A DNA stretch of 58,712 nt from CAYICL01 sp964361885 (GTDB lineage Bacteria > Patescibacteriota > Microgenomatia > UBA1400 > CG1-02-47-37): assembly GCA_964361885.1 (NCBI GenBank), contig CAYICL010000002.1, forward strand, positions 1 to 58,712, written 5' to 3'. The notes beneath the pieces were generated by a model that searched no databases, was not told the DNA's origin, and worked only from the letters and a program-made list of their open reading frames with translations. The translations under genes and the position numbers were made by a program. Shown piece after piece: positions 24,392 to 32,411 of this stretch (position 1 is the first letter of the stretch; every line of letters starts with the position of its first letter).

Positions 24392-25651
24392 ATGGTAAAA
24401 TATCAAAATATGCTTAAAGTAGAAGAGATAAAAAAAGATTTTCCGATCCTGAAAAGGAGAATTCCCGCCGCGGCGGGCAAGCATGGCAAGCAGCTGGTTT
24501 ATTTGGACAGTGCGGCGACCAGTCAGAAACCAAAACAGGTGATTAAGGCGGTCAAAGATTTCCAAGAGAAGCATATGTCGAATGTGCACAGGGGTTTACA
24601 TCAGTTATCAGAAGAAGCCAATGAGATGTATGAGCAAGCCAGGGAAACGGTGGCGGAGTTTATCGGAGCTAAGGCGGATGAGCTGGTGTTTGTCAGGAAT
24701 ACCACCGAAGGGATTAATTTAGTGGCTTATAGCTGGGTGGCAAACCAGTTAAAGCCTGGCGATGAAATATTAACCACAGTGATGGAACACCACAGTAATT
24801 TTTTACCCTGGCAGATAGCGGGAGAAAAGCTCGGGGTTAAAGTGCAAGTGGCGGACGTGACTGATGAAGGGCGGTTGGACTGGAGGGATTTTGAAAGGAA
24901 GTTGAATAAAAAAACCAAGCTGGTGGCGGTTAATCACATGTCAAACATGACGGGGACGATTAGTCCAATAGAGGAGATAGTCAGGGTGGCCAAAAGAGCC
25001 GGAGTCAAGGTTTTGGTTGACGGAGCCCAGGGAGTGCAGCATCTGGGAATCGATGTTAAAAAAGTTGGTTGCGATTTTCTAGCTTTTTCCGGCCACAAGA
25101 TGCTGGGGCCAATGGGAATCGGCGGGGTATATATTAAAAAGGAGAGACAGGAGGAAATGACGCCGTTTTTAACCGGCGGAGGAATGATATCTGAAGTCTA
25201 TATTGACAAACCGGCAGTCTGGGCGAAAGGAGTAGAAAAGTGGGAAGCCGGAACACCGAATGTGGAAGGCGCAGTCGGGCTGGCCGAAGCGGTGAAGTAT
25301 CACCAGCGCCTGGGTTTAGCCGAGATCAGAAAACATGAGGCGGAGATAACAGAATATGCGTTAAAACAGTTAGGCAAGATTAAGGAAATAAAAATTTATG
25401 GACCTAAAGATGTCAGGATCAGGGGAGGAGTGATCAGTTTTAGTTTTGACAAGGTGCATCCACATGACGTGGCCCAGATTTTAGACAGTGAGGGAGTGGC
25501 GGTGCGATCAGGCCATCACTGTACCATGCCTTTGCATCAGCGGTTTGGGTTGGTAGCCTCAATCAGGGCGAGTTTTTATATTTATAATGATAAAAAAGAC
25601 GTGGACGCTTTAATTAAAGGATTAGAAAAAGTAAGGAAAGTATTTAAATGA
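24392..25651 (+). CDS. sufS: Cysteine desulfurase SufS
   Basis: 419 residues. PLP enzyme with LDSAATSQKP, MSNVHRGLH, TTEGINLVAYSW, EHHSNFLPWQ, VDGAQGVQH and the PLP Lys in FSGHKMLGP. The catalytic Cys is in SGHHCTMPLH (about C377). A palindromic GC-rich repeat near the N-terminus adds the residues PAAAGKH before the conserved KQLVYLD. Start may be 24392 or 24410. Supplies sulfur to SufU and SufB. Confidence 0.95.
   Translation: MVKYQNMLKVEEIKKDFPILKRRIPAAAGKHGKQLVYLDSAATSQKPKQVIKAVKDFQEKHMSNVHRGLHQLSEEANEMYEQARETVAEFIGAKADELVFVRNTTEGINLVAYSWVANQLKPGDEILTTVMEHHSNFLPWQIAGEKLGVKVQVADVTDEGRLDWRDFERKLNKKTKLVAVNHMSNMTGTISPIEEIVRVAKRAGVKVLVDGAQGVQHLGIDVKKVGCDFLAFSGHKMLGPMGIGGVYIKKERQEEMTPFLTGGGMISEVYIDKPAVWAKGVEKWEAGTPNVEGAVGLAEAVKYHQRLGLAEIRKHEAEITEYALKQLGKIKEIKIYGPKDVRIRGGVISFSFDKVHPHDVAQILDSEGVAVRSGHHCTMPLHQRFGLVASIRASFYIYNDKKDVDALIKGLEKVRKVFK
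24463..24481 (+). repeat. In-frame GC-rich palindrome in sufS
   Basis: TCCCGCCGCGGCGGGCAAG; CCCGCCGCGGCGGG is a perfect palindrome. Placed at a position where other SufS proteins have a short turn. Confidence 0.65.
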
Positions 25652-25699
25652 AAATATTGACTCGGCATAATTTGTATTGCCTGCGTCAAATTAATTTAT

Positions 25700-26065
25700 A
25701 TGGATTTATACAGAGAAGAAATATTAGATCATTATAAGCACCCGAGAAATTACGGTTCATTAAAGGAAGCGACACATCAAGCCAGCGATCGCAATGCCAG
25801 CTGTGGGGATCTGATGGAGATGAGCCTGAAAGTAAAGAAAGGCAAGATTGAGGCGGTGAAATTTAAAGGCGAAGGCTGTGCGATTTCGATAGCGGCAGCC
25901 AGTATGTTAACCGAGAAAATTAAAGGTAAGAGGGTAGCCGAGGTTCAATTGATGACCGATAAAGACATAGTAAAAATGTTGGGGGTTAAGATTAGTTTAA
26001 CCAGAATGAAATGTGCGACGTTAGGATTAGTAGTATGCCAAAAAGCAATCACACAAAACCAGTAA
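25700..26065 (+). CDS. sufU: SufU/IscU-type sulfur relay scaffold
   Basis: 121 residues. Starts MDLYREEILDHYKHPRNYG, as in the SufU/NifU-N family. The three ligand Cys are C35 (NASCGD), C60 (GEGCAIS) and C105 (RMKCATL), with the Asp after the first Cys. Either a Zn-dependent sulfur acceptor for SufS or an Fe-S scaffold. Separated from sufS by 48 bp without a clear promoter and overlapping the next gene by 31 bp. Confidence 0.92.
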   Translation: MDLYREEILDHYKHPRNYGSLKEATHQASDRNASCGDLMEMSLKVKKGKIEAVKFKGEGCAISIAAASMLTEKIKGKRVAEVQLMTDKDIVKMLGVKISLTRMKCATLGLVVCQKAITQNQ

Positions 26066-26301
26066 TTAACAGGAGGATGAATTTGGGCGAGTTGGTCCGA
26101 ATTTATCCGGAGTTGGCGGCAGTATTGCAGGAAGATTACGGCTTGCATTGCGTTGGTTGTATGGCGGCAGATTTTGACAGCTTAGAACAGGGAGCTAAGG
26201 TGCACGGATTTAGTGACAAGGAGATTGATAAGATGGTGAAAAAACTAAATCAGATAATTTCTAAAGATAAATTAACCGCTTTCGTTTGTTCATTGGGATA
26301 A
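26035..26301 (+). CDS. DUF1858-type redox disulfide protein
   Basis: 88 residues with the family pattern MNLGELVRIYPELAAVLQEDYGLHCVGC (given here in part), including C39-VG-C42 and the following SLEQGAKVHGF. Members are called hybrid-cluster-associated disulfide redox proteins and often accompany Fe-S genes. The start at 26035 (MPKSNHTK) overlaps sufU; a later ATG at 26077 has AGGAGG directly against it and is less likely. Its end overlaps nadA (opposite strand) by 12 bp. Confidence 0.82.
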   Translation: MPKSNHTKPVINRRMNLGELVRIYPELAAVLQEDYGLHCVGCMAADFDSLEQGAKVHGFSDKEIDKMVKKLNQIISKDKLTAFVCSLG

Positions 26302-27252
26302 CTCCAACATTCTTTGAATAGGAATTCTGGCTTTTTCGGCAATCTTTTGAGGAACTTTTACTTCAAACTCCAAGTTTTTCAAGGAATGCAATACTTTTTC
26401 CAAAGTAATCATTTTCATGTATTGACAAATCATCCCGTCGCGGACAGGAATGAATTTTTTCCCAGGACTGTCTTTTTGCAAGCGGTGAATAATGCCGGTT
26501 TCGGTGGCGACGACAAACTGTTTAGCGGTGGCAGTCCGGCAGTATTTAATCATGTTGCCGGTAGAGAAGATATGGGTTTTTTCGGCGGGTAAGTCGCCGC
26601 TGGCAACATAACTTAAGCAGTTAGAAACACAACCGCATTCTGGGTGAATCAGAAATTCTGCCTGAGGATATTCCTTTAATTTATTTAAAATATCGACCGG
26701 TCTAACTCGGGCATGGACATGGCATTCACCGGTATAAACAATGATATTGTCCCGACCGGTCATTTTAGCAACATAGTCACCGAGAAACATATCAGGAACA
26801 AAGAGAATGGGTTTATCTTTAGGAATAGAATTAACTATTTTTACAGCATTAGTAGAGGTGCAGCAGAAGTCACTTTCGGCTTTAATGGCGGCGGAAGAAT
26901 TAACGTATAAAACAACTAAGGCGTTAGGGTACTTTTTTTTCCAGCGGCGAAGTTCAGCAACAGTAATGGAGTTGGCTAGGCTGCAACCGGCATTAGGGTC
27001 AGGAATTAATACAGTTTTATTAGGGGAGAGAATAGCGGCGGTTTCGGCCATAAAATGGACACCGCAAAAAACAATGAGCCTATTTTCAGTCTCGGCCGCT
27101 TTTTGGGATAGCTCCAGCGAATCGCCAACAAAATCAGCTAAATCTTGAATCTCGGGAACTTGATAATTATGGGCGAGGATTATTGCTTGGCGTTTTTGCC
27201 GCCAAAAGTTAATTTCTTTAATTAGTTCTTGATTGTTTTTCTTTAATTCCAT
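26290..27252 (-). CDS. nadA: Quinolinate synthase
   Basis: 320 residues. NadA signatures: AIILAHNYQVPEIQDLADF, VFCGVHFMAETA, IPDPNAGCSLAN, VYTGECHVH, HPECGC and GMICQYMKM. The Cys in NAGC, ECGC and MIC are the expected 4Fe-4S ligands. It condenses iminoaspartate with dihydroxyacetone phosphate. The usual iminoaspartate source, NadB, is present only as a relic directly upstream (27291-27404), so NadA needs another source or is on the way out. TATAAT on the minus strand lies about 20 nt before the start. Confidence 0.95.
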   Translation of the reverse strand: MELKKNNQELIKEINFWRQKRQAIILAHNYQVPEIQDLADFVGDSLELSQKAAETENRLIVFCGVHFMAETAAILSPNKTVLIPDPNAGCSLANSITVAELRRWKKKYPNALVVLYVNSSAAIKAESDFCCTSTNAVKIVNSIPKDKPILFVPDMFLGDYVAKMTGRDNIIVYTGECHVHARVRPVDILNKLKEYPQAEFLIHPECGCVSNCLSYVASGDLPAEKTHIFSTGNMIKYCRTATAKQFVVATETGIIHRLQKDSPGKKFIPVRDGMICQYMKMITLEKVLHSLKNLEFEVKVPQKIAEKARIPIQRMLELSQ

Positions 27253-27290
27253 ATAGTATTAGGCTGGATGAATATTATACTTGGTAAGAA

Positions 27291-27404
27291 ATGAAAGAGA
27301 AATATCAATGCATTGTTGTTGGTTCGGGTTTGTTAATCAGTAAATCTAGGTTAGTTGATTCCGCCAGTAACTTAGCTCAGGGTGGTGTTGAATCAGCTAG
27401 TTAA
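27291..27404 (+). pseudogene. nadB: Remnant of L-aspartate oxidase (nadB)
   Basis: A 37-residue open frame beginning MKEKYQCIVVGSGL, the dinucleotide-binding start of NadB. It continues into LVDSASNLAQGG, which matches the region 30-50 residues further on in intact enzymes (consensus near SNSxxAQGG). The segment between them (the first helix and second strand of the FAD fold) is deleted, and the frame stops soon after. It lies divergently from nadA, its usual partner, and its end touches the next minus-strand gene by 4 bp. Read by eye, without alignment. Confidence 0.7.
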
Positions 27405-28210
27405 GAAGAAGCACCCAAACGGGCAATTTTTTTAGCGGCAGCTTGGGTGGCAAAAAACATGGCTTTTTGGACATTTTTGGTTTGCAGGTATTTAATAATA
27501 AAAGTAGCCAAGTAGGCGTCGCCGGCGCCGGTCGTGTCCGTGGCTTTGGTGGTAACTGCCGGCTGGAGGTAAGTTTTATCTTTGGTAAAAACCCGGCTGC
27601 CGCGAGAACCGAGGAGAACGAGAACAAGTTTATCAAATTTACGGGCTAAGTTTTGTAAATGTGCTAGGATTTTTTTATTCTGGTAACTCTGACTGGTAAC
27701 GATTAAATCAAGATAAGGAACAGACTGGTTAATTATTGTAAGTGAAGGACTGTATTTCGTGCCGCCGGAAAAATCAGCAACTTTAAAAGCTTTAGTTTTT
27801 AGATGACAAAATTGTTTAAAAACTTTTATTAACGGTTTTAAGCAAATACAACGAACAACATCTTGAGTGGAGATAAAATTAAGCTGTTTTTGAGTCAAGG
27901 TGAAAGGCTTAAGAACACCAAGTTGCCAATCATGGAAAATTGGCCGATTTTGCTGATCTAAATCAATTTGGACAGTGCTGGTTTTGCCGTTTTTAATCGA
28001 TAAATAATCAGTATTAATTTTATATCTGTGACAACTGTCTAAATATTTTTTACCCCATTCATCAGTACCAATGATAGAAATTAAACTGGTTTCGGCGCCA
28101 AGTTTTTGAGCGGCCAAACAGAGATTATAACTAGTGCCACCTAAGAAAAATTTATTTAATTGCGGATAGGTATCAACGCAACAATCGCCGATAGCAGCCA
28201 GTTTTAACAT
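27401..28210 (-). CDS. PfkB/ribokinase family sugar kinase
   Basis: 269 residues. N-terminal LAAIGDCCVDTYPQ and GGTSYNLCLAAQKLG, and the C-terminal signature TDTTGAGDAYLATF with the catalytic Asp. Similar in size to fructoselysine 6-kinase-like or adenosine-type members, but the substrate cannot be read off. Shares a promoter region with the divergent HAD gene at 28232. Second PfkB-type gene at 36238. Confidence 0.87.
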   Translation of the reverse strand: MLKLAAIGDCCVDTYPQLNKFFLGGTSYNLCLAAQKLGAETSLISIIGTDEWGKKYLDSCHRYKINTDYLSIKNGKTSTVQIDLDQQNRPIFHDWQLGVLKPFTLTQKQLNFISTQDVVRCICLKPLIKVFKQFCHLKTKAFKVADFSGGTKYSPSLTIINQSVPYLDLIVTSQSYQNKKILAHLQNLARKFDKLVLVLLGSRGSRVFTKDKTYLQPAVTTKATDTTGAGDAYLATFIIKYLQTKNVQKAMFFATQAAAKKIARLGASS

Positions 28211-28231
28211 AGCTTTGATATAATAACACGC
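28211..28231. promoter_or_regulatory. Divergent overlapping promoters with very short leaders
   Basis: TGATATAAT on the plus strand (hexamer 28219-28224) is 7 nt before the ATG at 28232. On the minus strand TATTAT at 28225-28220 is about 10 nt before the ATG at 28210. The 21-bp space serves both genes. Confidence 0.5.
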
Positions 28232-29134
28232 ATGCTAAAAGAAACAGGAAAAGATTTAGAAAATTTGCAGCAATGCGGGGTTTGGTTAGGGGAGCATTTA
28301 AAGACTGGAAGGCAGTTGTTGTTAGATGGAGACGGGGTGTTGGTAAAGGGTGATAGTTTAAACAAGACAATAATTTTAGATCCAGAATTGTTGCCGGTCT
28401 TGACGGTTTTGGAAGAAAACGGAGTAAAAATTGGTATGGCAACGGAAAGAGGAGAACATATTGTGCAGTGGTTAAGAGAGCACAGTTTAAAGCTTGAGGG
28501 AGTGTCCATAATTGAAGGCGGTCAAGCGGTAATTGATAACGGCAGATTGAAGTATTTGGTGCCGGAAAATTTTTTGCAGTTTGTCGGAGAACTAAGAAGG
28601 AAATTGATGGATCAACCCGGATGGAAGAAGAGTTGGGGGGAAACAGAGCAGTTGCCAACAGACAGTTTTTGCAGCGGCAACCATCAATGGCAGGGTCGAG
28701 CTCGAGCCTCGTTTTGGTTTAGGCAAACCGGGAGTTATGGTGGCGATTTAAACAGGCTAAAAAGTTTATTTTTAAGACCGATTATGTCTTTGGCGGCAAA
28801 AGATAATTTAGAGATCGGTGCAGATATTGGGTTGTCATTGGTAAGAATGAAAACTAACGATTTGGGGATATTAGTAGTGAAACACAACCAGGTGGAAAAG
28901 GCGACGGCGGCAGGATGTTTAACCAATGGGGCTGTGTTGGTGGAAGATGGTTTTGGGGCGATTAATTTAGGTCGAGCAATCAAAGAAAGAGGCGGTGGAG
29001 TGATTGGTTTAAAGGGTAATTTAGATATTTCTGCTGATCCAGACATTTTTTTAAGAGAGGTGGCCGATTTTGTATTAGAAAAACCAGCAGGCCTAGTTCA
29101 GGTTTTAACGATAGCTAAAAGTAATTTAAAATAA
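28232..29134 (+). CDS. HAD-superfamily phosphatase-like protein
   Basis: 300 residues. HAD motif I is LLLDGDGVLV (two Asp), motif II is probably MATERGEH, and a late acidic patch occurs in LVEDGFGAINLGRA. The middle part forms a cap domain with several Trp and Cys. Near-leaderless start after TGATATAAT. Likely a sugar- or nucleotide-phosphate phosphatase; the pairing with a divergent sugar kinase suggests carbohydrate metabolism, but the substrate is unknown. Confidence 0.65.
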   Translation: MLKETGKDLENLQQCGVWLGEHLKTGRQLLLDGDGVLVKGDSLNKTIILDPELLPVLTVLEENGVKIGMATERGEHIVQWLREHSLKLEGVSIIEGGQAVIDNGRLKYLVPENFLQFVGELRRKLMDQPGWKKSWGETEQLPTDSFCSGNHQWQGRARASFWFRQTGSYGGDLNRLKSLFLRPIMSLAAKDNLEIGADIGLSLVRMKTNDLGILVVKHNQVEKATAAGCLTNGAVLVEDGFGAINLGRAIKERGGGVIGLKGNLDISADPDIFLREVADFVLEKPAGLVQVLTIAKSNLK

Positions 29135-29139
29135 CATTA

Positions 29140-29820
29140 ATGAAAAAAGAAGCAGAAAGAATAATCGCTTTTATCAAAAAAACCTTTCAAAAAGAGGGTT
29201 TTAAGAAGGCGATTATTGCTGTTTCCGGGGGATTGGATTCAAGTGTGGCGCTGGTGTTAACAGCTAAAGCTTTAGGGGCGGAGAATGTTTATACGTTGCA
29301 GCTGCCATATAAAAAACAGTGCTTAGAAAATTCTGACTTAATTTTAGATTTTGCCAGAATTCCGGCAGGGAACAGAATTAAGATAGACATCGGGACAGCT
29401 GTAGATGCTTTTAAAGTAAAAGACAAAATCCGTTTAGGTAATATTATGGCGCGGGTGAGAATGATTTATAGTTTTGATCAAGCGAAAAGATTGAACGCAT
29501 TGGTGGTGGGAGCAGAAAATAAATCGGAAAAGTTGCTAGGTTACTACACCAGATTTGGCGATGAGGCGGCAGATATTGAGCCGATAATTCATTTGTATAA
29601 AACACAAGTGAAGCAGTTGGCGGATGAACTAGGGATTCCAAAAGAGATTCTTCAGGCGCCGCCAACGGCCGGGTTGTGGCCGGGACAAACCGATGAAAAA
29701 GAACTGGGGTTTTCTTATGAAATGGCGGATCTAGTGTTGCAAGGAAAAAAACAGAGTATAAAAGTCCAACAAAGATTAAAACAAGTGGATTTTAAGAAAC
29801 GAGTTCCTTATACTCTTTAA
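29140..29820 (+). CDS. nadE: NAD+ synthetase
   Basis: 226 residues. ATP-pyrophosphatase P-loop SGGLDSSVAL, then GNIMARVRMIYSF, GAENKSEKLLGYYTRFGD and APPTAGLWPGQTDEKELGFSY, all typical of ammonia-dependent NadE. No glutaminase domain is present, so free ammonia is the expected N donor. Converts deamido-NAD to NAD. Follows the HAD gene by 5 bp and precedes the reductase by 1 bp, forming an operon. Confidence 0.95.
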   Translation: MKKEAERIIAFIKKTFQKEGFKKAIIAVSGGLDSSVALVLTAKALGAENVYTLQLPYKKQCLENSDLILDFARIPAGNRIKIDIGTAVDAFKVKDKIRLGNIMARVRMIYSFDQAKRLNALVVGAENKSEKLLGYYTRFGDEAADIEPIIHLYKTQVKQLADELGIPKEILQAPPTAGLWPGQTDEKELGFSYEMADLVLQGKKQSIKVQQRLKQVDFKKRVPYTL

Positions 29821-29821
29821 T

Positions 29822-30532
29822 ATGACCAAACCACAGCAGTTTAAAGGTAAAGTCGCGGAACATATTCTATTAAACGACAAGTATCAGTATATAGATATTG
29901 AGTTGGTTGAACCGTACCTGATGGAGTTTTTAGCCGGGCAGTATGTGTCGTTAGGCATTGGTGAAGGGGAAAGGCGAAGTTATTCGATAGCTTCCGGGCC
30001 AGGAATGAATCACGCGATTGAGTTATGTGTGGAGATAATACCGGGAGGTAAGGGTTCAAGTTATTTAAAAAATTTAAAGCCGGGCGACGAAGTAAGTTTT
30101 TTAGGACCTTTGGGCAGGTTTGTTCTTCAAGAGGCTCAGGATAAGGAGCAGAAATTACTCTTTGTAGCAACCGGTTCCGGGATTGCGCCCTTGAGAAGCA
30201 TGATTTTGGATTTACTGGAAAGAAGACAAGATAAGCGGGAGATTTGGCTTTACTGGGGATTAAGGGATGTAAAAGATATGTTTTGGGAGGAGGATTTCAG
30301 ATTAAGGCGTGAAAGTTTTACCAATTTTAATTATCAGTTACTGTTGTCCCAACCACCGGAAAACTGGCCATTAGAAAGCGGTTATGTAACTCGTCAAATA
30401 AAAGAGTTGGGATTGAATCAGGACTGGGGAGTCTATCTCTGCGGCAATCCGAGAATGATGGAGGACATAAAACAGTTGGCGCTGGAGACAGGGGTGTTAA
30501 AAGAGCAGGTTCATTTTGAAAAGTTTTACTAA
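29822..30532 (+). CDS. Ferredoxin-NAD(P) reductase-like flavoprotein
   Basis: 236 residues. FAD site RRSYSIAS, NAD(P) site ATGSGIAPLRSM and the C-terminal VYLCGNPRMMEDI, as in FNR/flavodoxin reductases. It lacks the Cys cluster of HydG/PyrK-type diaphorase subunits at its C-terminus, so it is a plain FNR. A ferredoxin gene follows. The pair could connect NAD(P)H with Fe-S enzymes, perhaps including the hydrogenase, but that link is inference. Confidence 0.85.
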   Translation: MTKPQQFKGKVAEHILLNDKYQYIDIELVEPYLMEFLAGQYVSLGIGEGERRSYSIASGPGMNHAIELCVEIIPGGKGSSYLKNLKPGDEVSFLGPLGRFVLQEAQDKEQKLLFVATGSGIAPLRSMILDLLERRQDKREIWLYWGLRDVKDMFWEEDFRLRRESFTNFNYQLLLSQPPENWPLESGYVTRQIKELGLNQDWGVYLCGNPRMMEDIKQLALETGVLKEQVHFEKFY

Positions 30533-30553
30533 TCCGCCGGTTGGCGGACAAGG
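30533..30553 (+). repeat. Palindromic repeat, TCCGCC family
   Basis: TCCGCC-GGTT-GGCGGA followed by CAAGG. Located between the reductase stop and the ferredoxin Shine-Dalgarno (GGGAGGTGA). Related copies at 37220 and 50721. Confidence 0.7.
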
Positions 30554-30566
30554 GAGGTGAGTTAAG

Positions 30567-30797
30567 ATGGCAAAGTATAAGATCAAGATTATCAAGGAAA
30601 AATGTATCGGAGCGGCTTCTTGTGTGGGAATTGCGCCAAAAGTGTATCAGCTAGATGAAAATAATATTGTTTATGTGACGGATGAAAACGGGGATACACC
30701 AGAAAACATTTTACTGGGAGCCCAGAGTTGTCCAACCAATGCGATTGAAATTTATGACGCGCAAACGAATAAAAAGGTGTGGCCGGCTTCCTCTTGA
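30567..30797 (+). CDS. Single-cluster ferredoxin (three-Cys form)
   Basis: 76 residues, with a strong GGGAGGTGA before the ATG. Cluster ligands C13, C19 and C55: the motif reads KCIGAASC, with Ala where 4Fe-4S ferredoxins have their second Cys, and the remote SCPTNAI. Three Cys suggest a 3Fe-4S or labile 4Fe-4S cluster, as in other bacterial ferredoxins of this type. Electron carrier for the upstream reductase. Confidence 0.87.
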   Translation: MAKYKIKIIKEKCIGAASCVGIAPKVYQLDENNIVYVTDENGDTPENILLGAQSCPTNAIEIYDAQTNKKVWPASS

Positions 30798-30875
30798 CAA
30801 CTGGCTAAGAATTGATCTAGGCTATAAGAGGTAGAAAATATCTGCCCAAGATAATATAAGGGAGGTGAGTAGAAA

Positions 30876-31073
30876 ATGGCTTTTTCATTCAAAAACTCAA
30901 AAGGCGTCACTTATTACCTTCACTTCAAAGATGTAACTTTGCGTGGTGGTAAGAAGCAAAGGATTTACTTCTTTGCCCGAGACGTAAGAAGTGGCTCTTT
31001 AGACTCAGTGCCAGGCGGTTATAAAGTAATTGAGACAAGTAGAACCGGAATGCCAGTGCTAAAGAAGGCCTAA
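30876..31073 (+). CDS. Small conserved-looking protein of unknown function
   Basis: 65 residues, basic, with segments KGVTYYLHFKDVTLRGGK and IYFFARDVR and the C-terminal GYKVIETSRTGMPVLKK. A strong GGGAGGTGAG precedes the ATG and a strong terminator follows, the hallmarks of a highly expressed single gene. I recall similar short proteins from Patescibacteria, but no function is known to me. TATAAG at 30823-30828 may be its -10. Confidence 0.75.
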   Translation: MAFSFKNSKGVTYYLHFKDVTLRGGKKQRIYFFARDVRSGSLDSVPGGYKVIETSRTGMPVLKKA

Positions 31074-31098
31074 AGTTGAACTTTAATTTTAAAGTTAT

Positions 31099-31128
31099 AT
31101 CCCGCACCCAGATGGTGCGGGATTTTTT
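31099..31128 (+). terminator. Strong Rho-independent terminator
   Basis: ATCCCGCACC (31099-31108) pairs perfectly with GGTGCGGGAT (31114-31123), five-base loop, then a run of T. Its T run reaches the stop of the opposing glycosyltransferase gene. Confidence 0.92.
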
Positions 31129-32311
31129 AAATAAGAGATTGGTAAGCCTTAAGATATTGTTGGCTCGTAAGGCTGATATCGTATTGTTTGCTCAACCGGC
31201 GATTATTAGCAGCCATAACGCTTCTTAATTTCTGATCGCTTAAGAGTTTTTGTAAACATACGGCCAAAGCTCCGGGATTGCCTAATTCAAACAACAGTCC
31301 ATTAATACCCGGGTTAATAATTGAAGCTAAAATTGGGGTTTGGCAGGCAACGATCGGTAAGCCGGCGGCCATAGCTTCAATAAAAACCACTCCCTGACTT
31401 TCAATAATTGAAGCACTGGCAAAAATTGAGGCGGCATTATAGAGATGACTTAACTGGGGGCTGGTATTATCAATTTCCCCGACAAAATAAACTGAATCAG
31501 TCAAGTGAAGCTTTTTAACCTGGTTAAATAATTGCAGTTTTTTGTTGCCATTGCCAACCAAGACCAGACTAGTTTGCGGGTTATACTGATGAACGATTTT
31601 AAAAGCCTCAATTAAGACATCAATATTTTTGTCAATTTCCAAGCGGCCGACATATAAAATCATTTGCGGTTGGGTAATGGCATATTGTTTGAGCACCTTG
31701 GTGAGCTTGGTTTTGCGCTGAAAATTTTTTATAAAAATACCATTGGGAATAGCGACGACCGGTGTTTTTAAATGAGCTTTCTTAAGATAAGCAATTAGGT
31801 TATGGTTAGGAACGGTAATGAGCTGACAATGATTATAAAACAGATTGACCAAGCGGTAGATTAGCTCTTTAGTGGTCAGGCTTTGACTGAGGCGATTGGA
31901 GAGCTTAGAATTGGCAATGATTGTCTTCACGACAAACTCGGCGGTGAAATGGTGAGTCATCAGCACCGGGATATGCTGTTGCTTAGCTAAGTTAAAGACT
32001 GAAAGGTGAATTGGACTAAAATCTTGAAGATGAATAATCTCTGGTTGATAGCTGGTAATGATTTGCTTGATTTGTTTAGGATAAGGGTAGGGGAGGACGA
32101 GAGACTGTTTTTGGCGTCTAATGGTAATGCCAGGGAAAAGATATAAAGTTAAATTGGGATTGAGTTGTTTTTTTCGTGGTCGGCTAACACTGCCCCCGGC
32201 AATAATTTTAATCTCGTGAAATTTTGATAAATAGTTGGCTAAGTTGGCGGTTGAAGTGGCCACACCACTGATATAAGGCGGATAGCTGGCTGAAACGATT
32301 AATATTTTCAC
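31127..32311 (-). CDS. Glycosyltransferase family 4 (GT-B)
   Basis: 394 residues. N-terminal SASYPPYISGVATSTANLA, donor-site blocks VAIPNGIFIKNF, ILYVGRLEIDKNIDVLIEAF, LVLVGNGNKKLQL, and the conserved SIIESQGVVFIEAMAAGLPIV region with the E-x7-E pattern. Probably transfers a sugar to a lipid or polysaccharide at the inner face of the membrane. GTG start at 32311 with TATAAT ending 6 nt upstream, a leaderless configuration. Confidence 0.92.
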   Translation of the reverse strand: MKILIVSASYPPYISGVATSTANLANYLSKFHEIKIIAGGSVSRPRKKQLNPNLTLYLFPGITIRRQKQSLVLPYPYPKQIKQIITSYQPEIIHLQDFSPIHLSVFNLAKQQHIPVLMTHHFTAEFVVKTIIANSKLSNRLSQSLTTKELIYRLVNLFYNHCQLITVPNHNLIAYLKKAHLKTPVVAIPNGIFIKNFQRKTKLTKVLKQYAITQPQMILYVGRLEIDKNIDVLIEAFKIVHQYNPQTSLVLVGNGNKKLQLFNQVKKLHLTDSVYFVGEIDNTSPQLSHLYNAASIFASASIIESQGVVFIEAMAAGLPIVACQTPILASIINPGINGLLFELGNPGALAVCLQKLLSDQKLRSVMAANNRRLSKQYDISLTSQQYLKAYQSLI

Positions 32312-32323
32312 CGCTTAATTATA
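32312..32323 (-). promoter_or_regulatory. -10 element for the GT4 gene, leaderless GTG
   Basis: TATAAT on the minus strand (32323-32318), 6 nt to the GTG at 32311. No -35 match. Confidence 0.5.
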
Positions 32324-32345
32324 CTGGAAAGATAAAAGCCTGGGC

Positions 32346-32374
32346 TTGAAAGTTAATTCGATATAGGATATATT
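32346..32374 (+). promoter_or_regulatory. Promoter with -35 and -10 for the 32412 gene
   Basis: TTGAAA at 32346-32351, 17-bp spacer, TATATT at 32369-32374. Gives a leader of about 30 nt containing AAAGGAGG, unlike the leaderless genes. Confidence 0.55.
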
Positions 32375-32411
32375 ATAGGCAGATCAAATTTAGTTAATTA
32401 AAGGAGGCCAA

